Assembly (NCBI GenBank): GCA_964531335.1
Contig: CAZHEV010000001.1
Location: 75,893-139,892 of the forward strand
Reading direction: 5' to 3'
DNA: 64,000 nucleotides
Source: CAZHEV01 sp964531335 [NCBI: uncultured bacterium]
Lineage (GTDB): Bacteria; Eisenbacteria; RBG-16-71-46; CAZHEV01
Made by a program: the position numbers and the translations under genes. This document shows positions 15,998 to 26,262 of this stretch, one piece after another. Below the pieces are notes generated by a model. That model saw only the letters and a program-made list of their open reading frames with translations, did no database searches and was not told the DNA's origin. The stretch's first letter is position 1, and each line of letters begins with the position of its first letter.

Positions 15998-17824
15998 ATG
16001 TGCGGTATCGTAGGTTATTTAGGCAGAAAGTGTTGTGCCTCTGTCTTGATGACAGGTCTTAAGAGGATGGAGTACAGGGGATACGACTCCGCGGGCATCG
16101 CCCTAATTGATGGGCCGACGGTGGTGGTCCACAAGGCGGCCGGCAAGATATCCGTGCTCGAGGGCCTGCTCAAGAGCAGGAGCCTGAAGGCTCAAACGGG
16201 CATCGCCCACACCCGCTGGGCCACCCACGGCGAGCCTACTGCCGACAACGCCCATCCGCACGTGGATTGCACGGGCCGGATAGCCGTAGTTCACAACGGG
16301 ATCATCGAGAATCATGCGGTCTTGAGAAAGATGCTGGAGGCCGAAGGTCATAGGTTCAGGACGGACACGGACACAGAGGTCCTGCCGCATCTCATAGAGA
16401 AGCTCTATGACGGAAACCTGGAGCGAGCGGTGGGCAAGGCCCTCCAGATGGTGGAAGGCACATATGGAATCGCCGTCATCTGTTCCGATGAGCCCGACAA
16501 GATGGTTGGCGCCAGGAATGGAAGCCCTCTGTTGGTGGGAGTCAATTCGGACGAGTTTTTGGTGGCATCGGACGCCGCCGCCGTGCTCAGCAGGACCAAA
16601 CAGGTAGCCTATCTGGACGACAAGGAGATGGTGGTTGTCTCGCCGGACGGATTCGTCACGACCACGATAGATCACCAGGCCACCGACAAGAAACTCGAGG
16701 AAATAGAGTGGGACCTGGCCGCCGTGGAGAAAGGCGGCTTCCCGCACTTCATGCTCAAGGAGATTTTCGAGCAGCCTCAAGCGGTCAGGGATGCGATGAG
16801 AGGCCGCGTGCTTTCCGAAGATGGAACGGCTAAGCTCGGAGGCCTCAACATGAGCGAATCGCAACTTCGGGCCATAGACCGACTGATAATAACAGCCTGC
16901 GGCACTTCATGGCACGCGGGAATAATCGGCGAGTATATGCTCGAGGACCGGGCGAGGATTCCGGTCGAGGTGGAGTATGCGTCGGAGTTCAGGTACAGAA
17001 ACCCCGTTCTGCGACCGGGGACGGCGGTCTTGGTGATAAGCCAGTCCGGTGAAACCGCCGATACTCTGGCGGCCATGCGCGAGGCGCAGGCCAAGGGAGC
17101 GCGGGCCCTCGGCATCTGCAACGTGGTGGGAAGCACCATCGCCAGGGAGTCGGACGGAGGGGTCTACGTGCACGCCGGTCCGGAGATAGGCGTGGCCTCG
17201 ACCAAGGCTTTCTCCTCTCAGGTGACGGTGCTCGCGATCTTGACGCTGTGCCTGGGCAGGCTGAGGACATTGGCCAAGCGGGAGGGGATTGAGATAGCGG
17301 AGGCGCTGCTGGCCATTCCGGACAAGATCAGCAGGATACTCGACAAGAACGACGAAGTCCTGAAGATCGCGAAACAATACTACAAGCACAACAACTTTCT
17401 TTATCTCGGGCGAGGGGTGAATTTCCCCGTCGCCCTCGAGGGCGCGCTCAAGCTGAAAGAGATATCGTATATCCACGCCGAGGGCTATCCAGCGGCCGAG
17501 ATGAAGCACGGTCCCATCGCTCTCATAGACGAAAACATGCCCGTGGTGTTCATTTGCACCAAGGACAGCGCCTATGAGAAAATCCTGAGCAACATGTCCG
17601 AGGTCAGGGCGCGCAAGGGGAAGATCATAGCCGTCGCCACCGAGGGGGACACCGAGATCTTCTCGCACGCCGATCACGTTATTCATGTTCCGGCGACGCT
17701 GGACTTCCTGACGCCGCTTCTTACCGTAATCCCGCTGCAGCTCTTGGCCTATCACGTCGCGGTGATGAGGGAATGCGACGTGGACCAGCCGAGGAATCTC
17801 GCCAAGAGCGTCACGGTCGAGTAA
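15998..17824 (+). CDS. glmS: Glutamine-fructose-6-phosphate aminotransferase (isomerizing)
   Basis: Makes glucosamine-6-phosphate from fructose-6-phosphate and glutamine, feeding peptidoglycan and LPS synthesis. An N-terminal glutaminase (Ntn) domain starts MCGIVGYLG, with Cys as nucleophile once Met is removed, and carries HTRWATHG and HNGIIENH. Two SIS domains follow (about 285-425 and 455-600) with CGTSWHA and SQSGETADT, and the C-terminus is PRNLAKSVTVE. ATG 15998 is required to expose the Cys; an in-frame TTG 15992 would add two residues. The protein is 608 residues, the standard length. I see no glmS ribozyme in the short leader. Confidence 0.98.
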   Translation: MCGIVGYLGRKCCASVLMTGLKRMEYRGYDSAGIALIDGPTVVVHKAAGKISVLEGLLKSRSLKAQTGIAHTRWATHGEPTADNAHPHVDCTGRIAVVHNGIIENHAVLRKMLEAEGHRFRTDTDTEVLPHLIEKLYDGNLERAVGKALQMVEGTYGIAVICSDEPDKMVGARNGSPLLVGVNSDEFLVASDAAAVLSRTKQVAYLDDKEMVVVSPDGFVTTTIDHQATDKKLEEIEWDLAAVEKGGFPHFMLKEIFEQPQAVRDAMRGRVLSEDGTAKLGGLNMSESQLRAIDRLIITACGTSWHAGIIGEYMLEDRARIPVEVEYASEFRYRNPVLRPGTAVLVISQSGETADTLAAMREAQAKGARALGICNVVGSTIARESDGGVYVHAGPEIGVASTKAFSSQVTVLAILTLCLGRLRTLAKREGIEIAEALLAIPDKISRILDKNDEVLKIAKQYYKHNNFLYLGRGVNFPVALEGALKLKEISYIHAEGYPAAEMKHGPIALIDENMPVVFICTKDSAYEKILSNMSEVRARKGKIIAVATEGDTEIFSHADHVIHVPATLDFLTPLLTVIPLQLLAYHVAVMRECDVDQPRNLAKSVTVE

Positions 17825-17834
17825 GACAACCAAA

Positions 17835-17858
17835 CCCGCCGCCGGCGGCGGCGGCGGC
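17835..17858 (+). repeat. GC-rich inverted and (GGC)5 repeat between glmS and selD
   Basis: CCCGCCGCC (17835-17843) is followed by five GGC units (17844-17858). The two parts are mutually complementary and can fold into a GC hairpin. It has no T-tract, so it is not a normal terminator. It may be a slippage-prone microsatellite. Confidence 0.5.
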
Positions 17859-17905
17859 CGCGGGGAAGGCGCGCAGGTTCTCCCAACTCGAGCACGGAGC
17901 CCGTA

Positions 17906-18946
17906 TTGGACCAGTACAAGAACATAAGACTTACGTCGATGGTATCGGGTGGGGGGTGAGCTTCCAAGATAGGTCCGGAGGACCTATTCAAGGTGCTCGA
18001 AGGTCTCGACCTGGACGACGACGGCCTCCTGGTGGGCCCGGCGAGTCTCGACGACGCCGGCGTCTACGGGCTCGATGATGACACGGCTCTCGTCCAGACT
18101 GTGGATTTCTTCACCCCGCTGGTGGACGACCCATATAAGTTCGGGTCGATCGCCGCCGCCAACTCGTTGAGCGACGTCTACGCGATGGGAGGGACGCCTA
18201 TTTGCGCACTGTCCGTCCTCTGCTTCCCATGCGGAACGGTCCCGGTCGAAATAATGAGGGATATTCTCAAGGGGGGAATCGACAAGATAAGAGAATCGGG
18301 CGCGGCGGTCGCCGGCGGTCATTCGGTGTTGGACAAGGAGATCAAGTTCGGGTTCGCCGTCACGGGGCGTGTTCACCCGTCGCGCATAGTGAGGGTCTCG
18401 GGGGCCCGCCCGGGCGACGTACTTGTCCTGACCAAGCCTATTGGAACCGGGGTGCTCTGCCACACCCTGAAGGCCGAGGGGCTGGCGGCCGAGATCGAGT
18501 CGGCGCTGGTCGCCTCGATGCTGGAGCTCAACGCGGCGGCGGGTACGGCGATGGTGGAGGCCGGCGCCGGCGCCGGCACCGATGTCACGGGGTTCGGCCT
18601 GCTCGGGCACGCGTTGGGCATGGCGCGGAGCAGCGGTGTGACGATAGCGGTTCGCGCCTCGGACGTGCCGCTTCTGCCCGGAGCCAGGGAGGCCGCTGCC
18701 GGGAAAATCGTGCCGGGCGGACTGAAGCGCAACCGGAGGTACGTCGAGCCTCACTTGAGGTCATCGACGGATGAAACGTCGCTGGACCTCATGTGCGATC
18801 CTCAGACTTCGGGAGGGCTTCTCGTCGCGGTCGGCAAGGACCGGGCGGCAGGGTTTCTGAAGGAGTTGGAAGTTCGCGGCGTCGCGTGCGCGGCGGCGAT
18901 AGGAGAGGTGGTCGCCAGGGGCGACTCTTACCTCAGGGTGGAATAG
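17906..18946 (+). CDS. selD: Selenide, water dikinase with in-frame UGA (selenoprotein SelD)
   Basis: Makes selenophosphate from selenide and ATP for selenocysteine and selenouridine synthesis. The frame reads through TGA 17957-17959, giving IRLTSMVSGGGUASKIGPED, where U aligns with the catalytic Cys of the family motif (E. coli HGAGCGCKI). The downstream ATP-binding motifs include DDAGVYGLDDD, AAANSLSDVYAMGG, VAGGHS, GTDVTGFGLLGH and LLCDPQTSGG-like CDPQTSGG. TTG 17906 has CGGAG 6 bases upstream and gives 346 residues (E. coli 347). Calling from GTG 17993 would lose the catalytic segment. The tRNA-Sec gene lies 13 bases after the stop. Confidence 0.93.
17957..17997 (+). promoter_or_regulatory. 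Bacterial SECIS-like hairpin downstream of the selD UGA
   Basis: Starting 9 bases after the UGA, ATAGGTCC (17969-17976) and GGACCTAT (17980-17987) form a perfect 8-bp stem with loop GGA. Outer pairs AGC (17959-17961) with GCT (17995-17997) can extend it. A loop beginning with G, 17 bases from UGA, fits the known bacterial SECIS window (about 16-37 bases) bound by SelB. Confidence 0.85.
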
Positions 18947-18959
18947 GGATTTGCCTAGC

Positions 18960-19057
18960 GGGAGCGGATGGATTCTGGTGGATCCCGAGGACTTCAAATC
19001 CTTCTGTCGGGCGCTAACAACGTCCGAGGTGGGTTCGATTCCCACACGTTCCCGCCA
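18960..19057 (+). tRNA. selC: tRNA-Sec (anticodon TCA)
   Basis: A 98-base tRNA with the features of bacterial tRNA-Sec: anticodon loop CTTCAAA (TCA at 18994-18996, reading UGA), a long variable arm with a 7-bp stem (TCGGGCG/CGTCCGA), an extended acceptor starting GGGAGCG paired with CGTTCCC, T arm GTGGG-TTCGATT-CCCAC, discriminator G and an encoded CCA. The eighth acceptor pair appears to be G-A. It follows selD directly, without a visible promoter. Confidence 0.95.
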
Positions 19058-19088
19058 TGTTCATGCTCGATGGGAATAGAGGTTTTCG

Positions 19089-19658
19089 ATGACAGGCGGC
19101 GACGAAAGGAGTCACCGGCAGAAGGCGCGCGATCCGGGTCGAGGCGTCGCCTCCTTCTCGGCGTTGGTTGTCGCGATGACGGTCTTGTGCTCGCCCGGCG
19201 GCGAGCCTCTGTGCTCTGACCATTACGGCGCCTCGGCGCCGGCCCGCGGGCCCTCGCCCAAAGGCGCGCTGCTCAGGTCCGTGGTGTACCCGGGCTGGGG
19301 TCAGCTCGCGAACGGAAAGCCTTACAAGGCATGCGTGATAATGGCGGTCGAGGCCTATCTGGCCGGGGTGGCCCTGAGCGCGGATCGCAGGGCGGGCGAC
19401 GCGGCCGAGCTGGCCGGCGCGGCCGACTCGCAGGCTGAGGCCGCAAGGCTCGAGGACCGTAGATCGTACTACGAAGACCGCCGCAACCAGTATTTCTGGT
19501 GGCTGGGGGCGACGGTGCTATACAGCATGCTGGACGCCTACGTCGACGCCCATCTGGCCGGGGTCTCGGAGAGCGAAGCCGGCGAACCGCCGGTCGCGCT
19601 GGAGGCGAGCGCCGGCGGGCGCGGCGGCGTTGGATTGGCCATAGTGGCGCGTTTCTGA
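19089..19658 (+). CDS. DUF5683-like membrane protein
   Basis: A 189-residue protein with an N-terminal hydrophobic segment (about 22-35) and the motif LLRSVVYPGWGQLANGKPYKA (about 61-81), which matches the P-G-x-GQ-x-x-N-x-x-x-KA pattern of DUF5683 proteins. A second hydrophobic stretch follows (KACVIMAVEAYLAGVAL), then an acidic coiled-coil-like part (about 100-133) and a third segment (WWLGATVLYSMLDAYVDAHL). It is probably an envelope protein of unknown function. ATG 19089 has AGAGG 6 bases upstream. It is the only gene between selC and lepA. Confidence 0.75.
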   Translation: MTGGDERSHRQKARDPGRGVASFSALVVAMTVLCSPGGEPLCSDHYGASAPARGPSPKGALLRSVVYPGWGQLANGKPYKACVIMAVEAYLAGVALSADRRAGDAAELAGAADSQAEAARLEDRRSYYEDRRNQYFWWLGATVLYSMLDAYVDAHLAGVSESEAGEPPVALEASAGGRGGVGLAIVARF

Positions 19659-19726
19659 GGCGCAGGGGATTTCAACTGGAAGCGGCCGTATCCGGTGAGA
19701 TTGCGGCCGCATGTTAGGTTTTTGCG

Positions 19727-21526
<1,800 letters not shown>

Positions 21527-21539
21527 CAAGAGGTGATCG

Positions 21540-22187
21540 ATGACGACGTCCGAGAGCAATTCGGCCAAGCCGGAGGCGCGGTCCGGCGTGCGAAGAAAAT
21601 CAGTGGTCAGGGAGTACGCCGAGGCGCTTGTCTTCGCGGTCGTGCTGGTGCTTGTGCTCAGGGCGTTCGTCGTCCAGGCGTTCCGTATCCCGTCCGGGTC
21701 GATGAAGAATACCCTTCTGGTGGGGGACTTCCTTTTCGTGAACAAGTTCATTTACGGTCCCAAGGTTCCGTTGACGGACTACAGGCTTCCCGGGCTGCGC
21801 GACCCCGAGCCTGGGGACATCATCGTGTTCTCGGCCCCCATCGGCGATGAAAAGGACTTCATCAAGCGGTGCGTAGCCGTGGGAGGGCAGACGTTCGAGA
21901 TAAGGGACAAGCAGGTCTACGTGGACGGAGTAAAGCTGGAAGAGCCTTACGTCATCCACACGGACGGCCGCGATATCGGCCATCCCCGGGACGAGTTCGG
22001 CCCAATTACGGTGCCTCCGGGCCATCTGTTCATGCTGGGTGACAATCGAGACGACAGTCACGACAGCCGGTACTGGGGCCCTCTCAGCATGGACCGTGTC
22101 AAGGGCAAAGCCATGTTCCTGTACTTCTCATGGAACGGCGAGAAGAACGTGCCGCGCTTCAGGCGGTTCTTCGACCTGGTGAAGTGA
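21540..22187 (+). CDS. lepB: Signal peptidase I
   Basis: Cleaves Sec and Tat signal peptides at the outer face of the inner membrane. A single N-terminal membrane anchor (about 26-45) precedes the catalytic Ser54 in RIPSGSMKNTL and Lys109 in FIKRCVAVGG, with the box E motif GDNRDDSHDSRYWG. It is 215 residues, a short one-anchor form. AAGAGGTGAT precedes ATG 21540. The stop overlaps the hemW start. Confidence 0.97.
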   Translation: MTTSESNSAKPEARSGVRRKSVVREYAEALVFAVVLVLVLRAFVVQAFRIPSGSMKNTLLVGDFLFVNKFIYGPKVPLTDYRLPGLRDPEPGDIIVFSAPIGDEKDFIKRCVAVGGQTFEIRDKQVYVDGVKLEEPYVIHTDGRDIGHPRDEFGPITVPPGHLFMLGDNRDDSHDSRYWGPLSMDRVKGKAMFLYFSWNGEKNVPRFRRFFDLVK

Positions 22188-23368
22188 CGGCGAGCGGCGA
22201 GGGCGCGCTCGCGCGCGACGCCGGCGGGCGCCGGCTGGGCCTGTACGTACACGTTCCCTTCTGCTCGGCGAAGTGCCCTTACTGCTCCTTCTACTCGGTT
22301 CCCATTACGCGTTCCATGCTGTCCGCCTTCATGTCCGCACTCGCGATCGAGGTGGAGAGCGCCTCGCGAGATCCTCTCGTGACGGAGAGCACCTTCGAGA
22401 CCCTGTACATAGGAGGCGGCACTCCAAGCCTGTTGCCGGTCTCATATCTGAAGGAGATGCTTCAGAGCATCCTGGGCGCCTTCCGCTTCGAGGACGGAGC
22501 GGAGGTGACTTTGGAGGTGAATCCGGAGTCATTGAGCCCGGGGCACGCCATTCTCATCGCGGGCCTGCCCGGCGGGAGGTTGAGCATAGGGGTGCAGTCC
22601 CTCTGCGACGCCGCGCTCCGCGCGCTCGGGCGACGACACGACGCCGCTACGGCAGCGCGCTCGATGGAGCTCGCCGAAAGATCCGGCGTGCCGGCGGTGA
22701 GCGTCGATCTCATATACGGCGCGCCCGGACAGAGCTCCGCCGACTGGGCCCTCTCCCTGGATAGAGTCATAGCGGCGGCGCCGCATCACGTCTCGTGCTA
22801 TTGTCTGTCCTTGGACGATGGCACTGTCTTGGCGGAGATGGTCGGATCGGGGCGGCCGCGGGATTCGACCCTGAGCGCCATGTACTACTCCGCTCGAGAC
22901 GCGCTTCTGGGGGCGGGGTACGAGCACTACGAGATCTCCAACTTCGCACGCGCCGGGTTCAGGTCGCGCCATAACTCACGCTACTGGCGCCGCGAGGAGT
23001 ATCTGGGGATGGGGCCTTCCGCGCATTCGTTCCTCGGGGGTAGCAGGTGGAGCAATGTAGGCGACGCCGCCGAGTATTGTCGAAGGCTCCGCTCGGGAGA
23101 GTCTCCCACCGGCTGGCGCGAAAGGGTAACCGAGAGGCAGGGGCTGGAGGAAACGGTGATGCTGGCGTTGAGGACCGCAGACGGTCTGGACACCTCCGCA
23201 CTGTCCGAGGCGTACGGCGAAGGTGCGGGGAACTCGCTGCACGAGCGCGCCGAGCCAATGCTGAGGGCCGGGATGATGGATTCCGACGGGGCGGTATTGC
23301 GGATCTCGCCGGCGGCGTACTTCGTATCGGACTCGGTAATCTCGACCCTCCTCGCGGAGAGGCCTTGA
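22184..23368 (+). CDS. hemW: Radical SAM heme chaperone HemW
   Basis: A HemN-like radical SAM protein that binds heme; members are often misnamed coproporphyrinogen oxidase. The cluster motif CSAKCPYCSF (CxxxCxxC) is near residue 27. TLYIGGGTPSLL, VNPESL, SIGVQS, DLIYGAPGQS and YEISNFAR-type SHNSRYW blocks identify the family. GTG 22184 overlaps the lepB stop (GTGA) and gives 394 residues; an in-frame start at 22130 inside lepB is unlikely. It converges with the minus-strand methyltransferase 22 bases away. Confidence 0.93.
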   Translation: MTASGEGALARDAGGRRLGLYVHVPFCSAKCPYCSFYSVPITRSMLSAFMSALAIEVESASRDPLVTESTFETLYIGGGTPSLLPVSYLKEMLQSILGAFRFEDGAEVTLEVNPESLSPGHAILIAGLPGGRLSIGVQSLCDAALRALGRRHDAATAARSMELAERSGVPAVSVDLIYGAPGQSSADWALSLDRVIAAAPHHVSCYCLSLDDGTVLAEMVGSGRPRDSTLSAMYYSARDALLGAGYEHYEISNFARAGFRSRHNSRYWRREEYLGMGPSAHSFLGGSRWSNVGDAAEYCRRLRSGESPTGWRERVTERQGLEETVMLALRTADGLDTSALSEAYGEGAGNSLHERAEPMLRAGMMDSDGAVLRISPAAYFVSDSVISTLLAERP

Positions 23369-23390
23369 GCCCGCCGCGGGGCCGGTGACG

Positions 23391-24560
23391 TCAGCCCAGT
23401 CTGAGGACATAGCACTTCAGATATTCCGTTTCCACGGCGGAGAGCAGGATCGGGTGATCCCGGGCTTGTCCTCTCGACTCCACTATGGCTGCGCGTCTTC
23501 CGGATCGCGCCGCCGCCTCGCTGAGCATCTGCCTGAACGCGTTCCTGCCGAGATGATGTGAGCAGGAGCAGGATATCAAGAAGCCGCCCGGCTTAACCAG
23601 GGCCATCGCCTTCATGTTCAGCTCACGGTAGCGGCGGACCCCGGCGGCGAGGCGGTTCTTGCGCTGGATGAAAGCGGGGGGATCCACGATTACCATGTCG
23701 AACGCGGGTCCCGCTCGAAGATCGTCGAGCACGGCGAATGCGTCTCCCTGTATTCCGGTGAGCCCCCCGACGACTCCGTTGGCCGAGGCGTTGGCCCGCG
23801 CGTTCTCCAGGGCGCGCGCGGAGCTGTCAACGACGATCGCCGTGGAGGCCCCGGACATCAGGGCCTTTATGCCCCAGGCGCCGCCGTAACTGAAACAATC
23901 CAGCACGGCCGCGTTCTCGCGTACGGGGTGCATGGCCGACAAGTTGTCGCGCTGGTCCAGGTAGAGTCCGGTCTTCTGCCCATCCAGGACGTCGGCGAGG
24001 GTTCTCATGCCCGCGAAATCGACCCATATGGGTCCTGTCCAGTCGCCGTGCATGACCTCCTTTTCCATCTCGAGGCCTTCGAGAAGCCTGTAGCGGGAGT
24101 CGTTTCTCAGTATCACCGACTCCGGGCGAAGCAGCGAGAGAACGGCGTCAAGTATCTCTTGCCTGCGCCGCTCCATTCCGGCGGTGAGAATCTGCAGCGC
24201 CACCGATGGTCCGTAGCGGTCGACGATCAGTCCGGGCAGATCGTCGGACTCGCCGTATACCACCCGATAGACATCCGAGCCGGGATACAACGACTCTCTG
24301 TTCTTCAAGGCGCGGGATATCCTGTCGTCAATGAACGACGGCTCGAGTTCCCGCCGCCCGGATGACAGAAGCCGCACCGCGATCAGAGAGGCGGGGTTGG
24401 CGTAACCTATTCCCAGCTGGTTTCCTCCCGCGCCGACGACACGCACGAGATCGCCGGGAGCATGGTCTCTGAGGGAAGTCTGAATCTCGTTGCTGAAGAT
24501 CCAGGGATGCCCCGCCCGGACCCTCTTGTCCTCGCCTCTCTTGAGCCGCACCGTCTTCAC
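23391..24560 (-). CDS. Class I SAM-dependent rRNA methyltransferase (RlmI-like)
   Basis: Probable 23S rRNA cytosine-C5 methyltransferase of the RlmI/RlmK type. An N-terminal PUA domain (about 1-75, starting MKTVRLKRGEDKRVRAGHPWIFSNEI) is followed by a central EEHEE-like region and a Rossmann methyltransferase domain (LDCFSYGGAWGIKAL, VDSSARALENA, IVDPPAF). SCSCSHH near residue 335 holds the likely catalytic Cys. It is 389 residues, the usual length. Its GTG start overlaps the stop of the glycosyltransferase upstream on the same strand, so the pair is coupled. Confidence 0.9.
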   Translation of the reverse strand: MKTVRLKRGEDKRVRAGHPWIFSNEIQTSLRDHAPGDLVRVVGAGGNQLGIGYANPASLIAVRLLSSGRRELEPSFIDDRISRALKNRESLYPGSDVYRVVYGESDDLPGLIVDRYGPSVALQILTAGMERRRQEILDAVLSLLRPESVILRNDSRYRLLEGLEMEKEVMHGDWTGPIWVDFAGMRTLADVLDGQKTGLYLDQRDNLSAMHPVRENAAVLDCFSYGGAWGIKALMSGASTAIVVDSSARALENARANASANGVVGGLTGIQGDAFAVLDDLRAGPAFDMVIVDPPAFIQRKNRLAAGVRRYRELNMKAMALVKPGGFLISCSCSHHLGRNAFRQMLSEAAARSGRRAAIVESRGQARDHPILLSAVETEYLKCYVLRLG

Positions 24561-25507
24561 TCGCCGGGAACCTCATTGCGCCGCCCGCAAGCGCCGGGGG
24601 CCTCCCTGCGCCGATCCGGAGCGGCGGCTTCGGGGGCGGACAGCAGCCTGTAGTTTGCGTAGCGCCCGGGCGACCATCCCAGACGCGCCTCGAGCCAGTC
24701 GAGAAACCTCTCCCCGACCGAACGCGCTGAGTCCTGGGGCGGGACGACCTGCGCACCCGATCTCGAGGCCTCTATCCTTCGCGCCATGACCCGGGGGTGC
24801 GTTCCGTCGAAGGGGACCAGCTTTCCTCCCGTGTCGAAGGGGAAATCGCTTCCCCCGGATTCGTACTTCAAGCGGATCGTCTGATCGTCGTGCCACCACT
24901 TCGCCAGCTCGACCGTCTTGCGCTTCATGATAGCGGGGGCCTTTACCCATCCGTAATGAAAGACTCTTGCTCCCGAGTGAGCCACACGCAGCTTGCGCCC
25001 GCGGAGGCGAAACCCCTGGGCGTCCTTCCACGAGGAGGCCCCGATACCGGGGCGCACGAGACGAATCTCTCTTGGATACCACTTGCGCCCAACGCCGCGG
25101 GTGTGGTAGTTTGCGTAAAAATGAATGAAGTCGAAGATCATGCCTTCAACACGGGTATCGTGCAGGTGGCGGACGAGCGATTCGCGAATTACGGGGACGT
25201 CGTCTTCGTGCAGAACTTCATCCGCCTGGATGTAGAGGGCCCAGTCTCCGGTGCAGCGGGACAGGGCGAGGTCGGCCTGCATGGCCAGGACCCGTCCCCC
25301 GCTCCTAACATTGGGGGCCCAGCGCCCCCTGACGATCGCGATCTTGGGCGACCTGATGGATTCGACCAGCTCCAGGGTGCCGTCGTCGCAGTCTCCGACA
25401 TTTACGATCATTTCGTCGGCGAGCGGCAGGACGGACCTGATCGACTCGACAACGGGGTAGTCGAGCTCGACGGCGTTCCTGACGAATGTGAAAGCGCTGA
25501 TACGCAT
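24557..25507 (-). CDS. Family 2-type glycosyltransferase
   Basis: A 316-residue cytoplasmic sugar transferase. The GT-A start is ISAFTFVRNAVELDYPVVESIRSVLPLADEMIVNVGDCDDGT, the D-x-D-like region is LYIQADEVLHEDD, and the family also shows FIHFYANYHT and VFHYGWVK. The donor and acceptor sugars are unknown. It is divergent from the uracil-DNA glycosylase and shares the minus-strand pair with the RlmI-like gene. The C-terminal 40 residues are Arg/Ala-rich and probably disordered. Confidence 0.82.
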   Translation of the reverse strand: MRISAFTFVRNAVELDYPVVESIRSVLPLADEMIVNVGDCDDGTLELVESIRSPKIAIVRGRWAPNVRSGGRVLAMQADLALSRCTGDWALYIQADEVLHEDDVPVIRESLVRHLHDTRVEGMIFDFIHFYANYHTRGVGRKWYPREIRLVRPGIGASSWKDAQGFRLRGRKLRVAHSGARVFHYGWVKAPAIMKRKTVELAKWWHDDQTIRLKYESGGSDFPFDTGGKLVPFDGTHPRVMARRIEASRSGAQVVPPQDSARSVGERFLDWLEARLGWSPGRYANYRLLSAPEAAAPDRRREAPGACGRRNEVPGE

Positions 25508-25522
25508 GTTGACGGCACCTGC

Positions 25523-25543
25523 GACGCGCCGGCCCGGCGCGTC
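25523..25543. promoter_or_regulatory. Inverted repeat between divergent genes
   Basis: GACGCGCCG (25523-25531) and CGGCGCGTC (25535-25543) form a perfect 9-bp inverted repeat with a 3-base centre, in the gap between the minus-strand glycosyltransferase and the plus-strand uracil-DNA glycosylase. It could be an operator or a leader hairpin; no T-tract follows on either side. Confidence 0.45.
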
Positions 25544-25638
25544 CCTCTTCGAGTAAAGCTATTAGATGATCTCGTTCCGATCAAGAGGCAAGCTTGTGCG
25601 GCAGGCGTGGGCACCTTGGGATTCCAGGAGGCGCCATG

Positions 25639-26226
25639 ATGAAACTCGATGAACTGGCCGGCCGCGCGTCCACATGTACCAAGTGCGACCTCTGCATGTC
25701 CCGGACCCGGGTTGTGTTCGGGGCCGGCGATCCGAGCGCGAGGGTCATGATCGTGGGAGAAGCCCCCGGGTCCAACGAGGACAGACAGGGGGTCCCGTTC
25801 GTGGGCGCCGCGGGGCGGCTATTGACACAGCTCCTTTCGTCCGCGGGGTTGGAGCGATCCGAGGTGTATATCACCAACGTGGTGAAGTGCCGGCCTCCCG
25901 AGAACCGAGATCCTACTCCCACGGAGGTCGAGACTTGCAGCCCGTACCTGAACGGGCAGATGGAGCTCATTGCGCCGGAGGTGGTATGCGCGCTGGGCAA
26001 TTTCGCAAGTCAGAGCTTGCTGGGAAAGAAGGTCAGTATCTCGAAGGTCAGAGGAAAGCCGGTTCAGGTGGGGGACCACTTCGTGCTTCCCATGTACCAT
26101 CCGGCGGCGGCTTTGCACAGAGGCGACCTGCGGGACGAGGTCCAGGCCGATTTCGAGGCGCTGAGGGATTTTCTTGCGGGCGGGGCGAAGCCCCGGCGCA
26201 CGGGCGAGCAAGGCAGCCTCTTTTGA
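25639..26226 (+). CDS. Uracil-DNA glycosylase, family 4 (iron-sulfur)
   Basis: Removes uracil from DNA to start base excision repair. The [4Fe-4S] ligands are CTKCDLC near the start plus the later pair CRPPENRDPTPTEVETC. Motif A is GEAPGSNEDRQGVPFVG, and motif B is MYHPAAAL. It has about 195 residues. AGGAGG at 25626-25631 lies 7 bases before ATG 25639; ATG 25636 is an equally sensible neighbour. Family 4 enzymes are common in anaerobes and thermophiles. Confidence 0.93.
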   Translation: MKLDELAGRASTCTKCDLCMSRTRVVFGAGDPSARVMIVGEAPGSNEDRQGVPFVGAAGRLLTQLLSSAGLERSEVYITNVVKCRPPENRDPTPTEVETCSPYLNGQMELIAPEVVCALGNFASQSLLGKKVSISKVRGKPVQVGDHFVLPMYHPAAALHRGDLRDEVQADFEALRDFLAGGAKPRRTGEQGSLF

Positions 26227-26262
26227 CGAGCGGAGGCTCCGCTTTGGAGAGATGACGTCATA

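Noticed and set aside
17993-18946. selD starting at GTG 17993
   Set aside because: It would drop the catalytic residue and the conserved N-terminus; the read-through frame from TTG 17906 explains the UGA, the hairpin and the family length.
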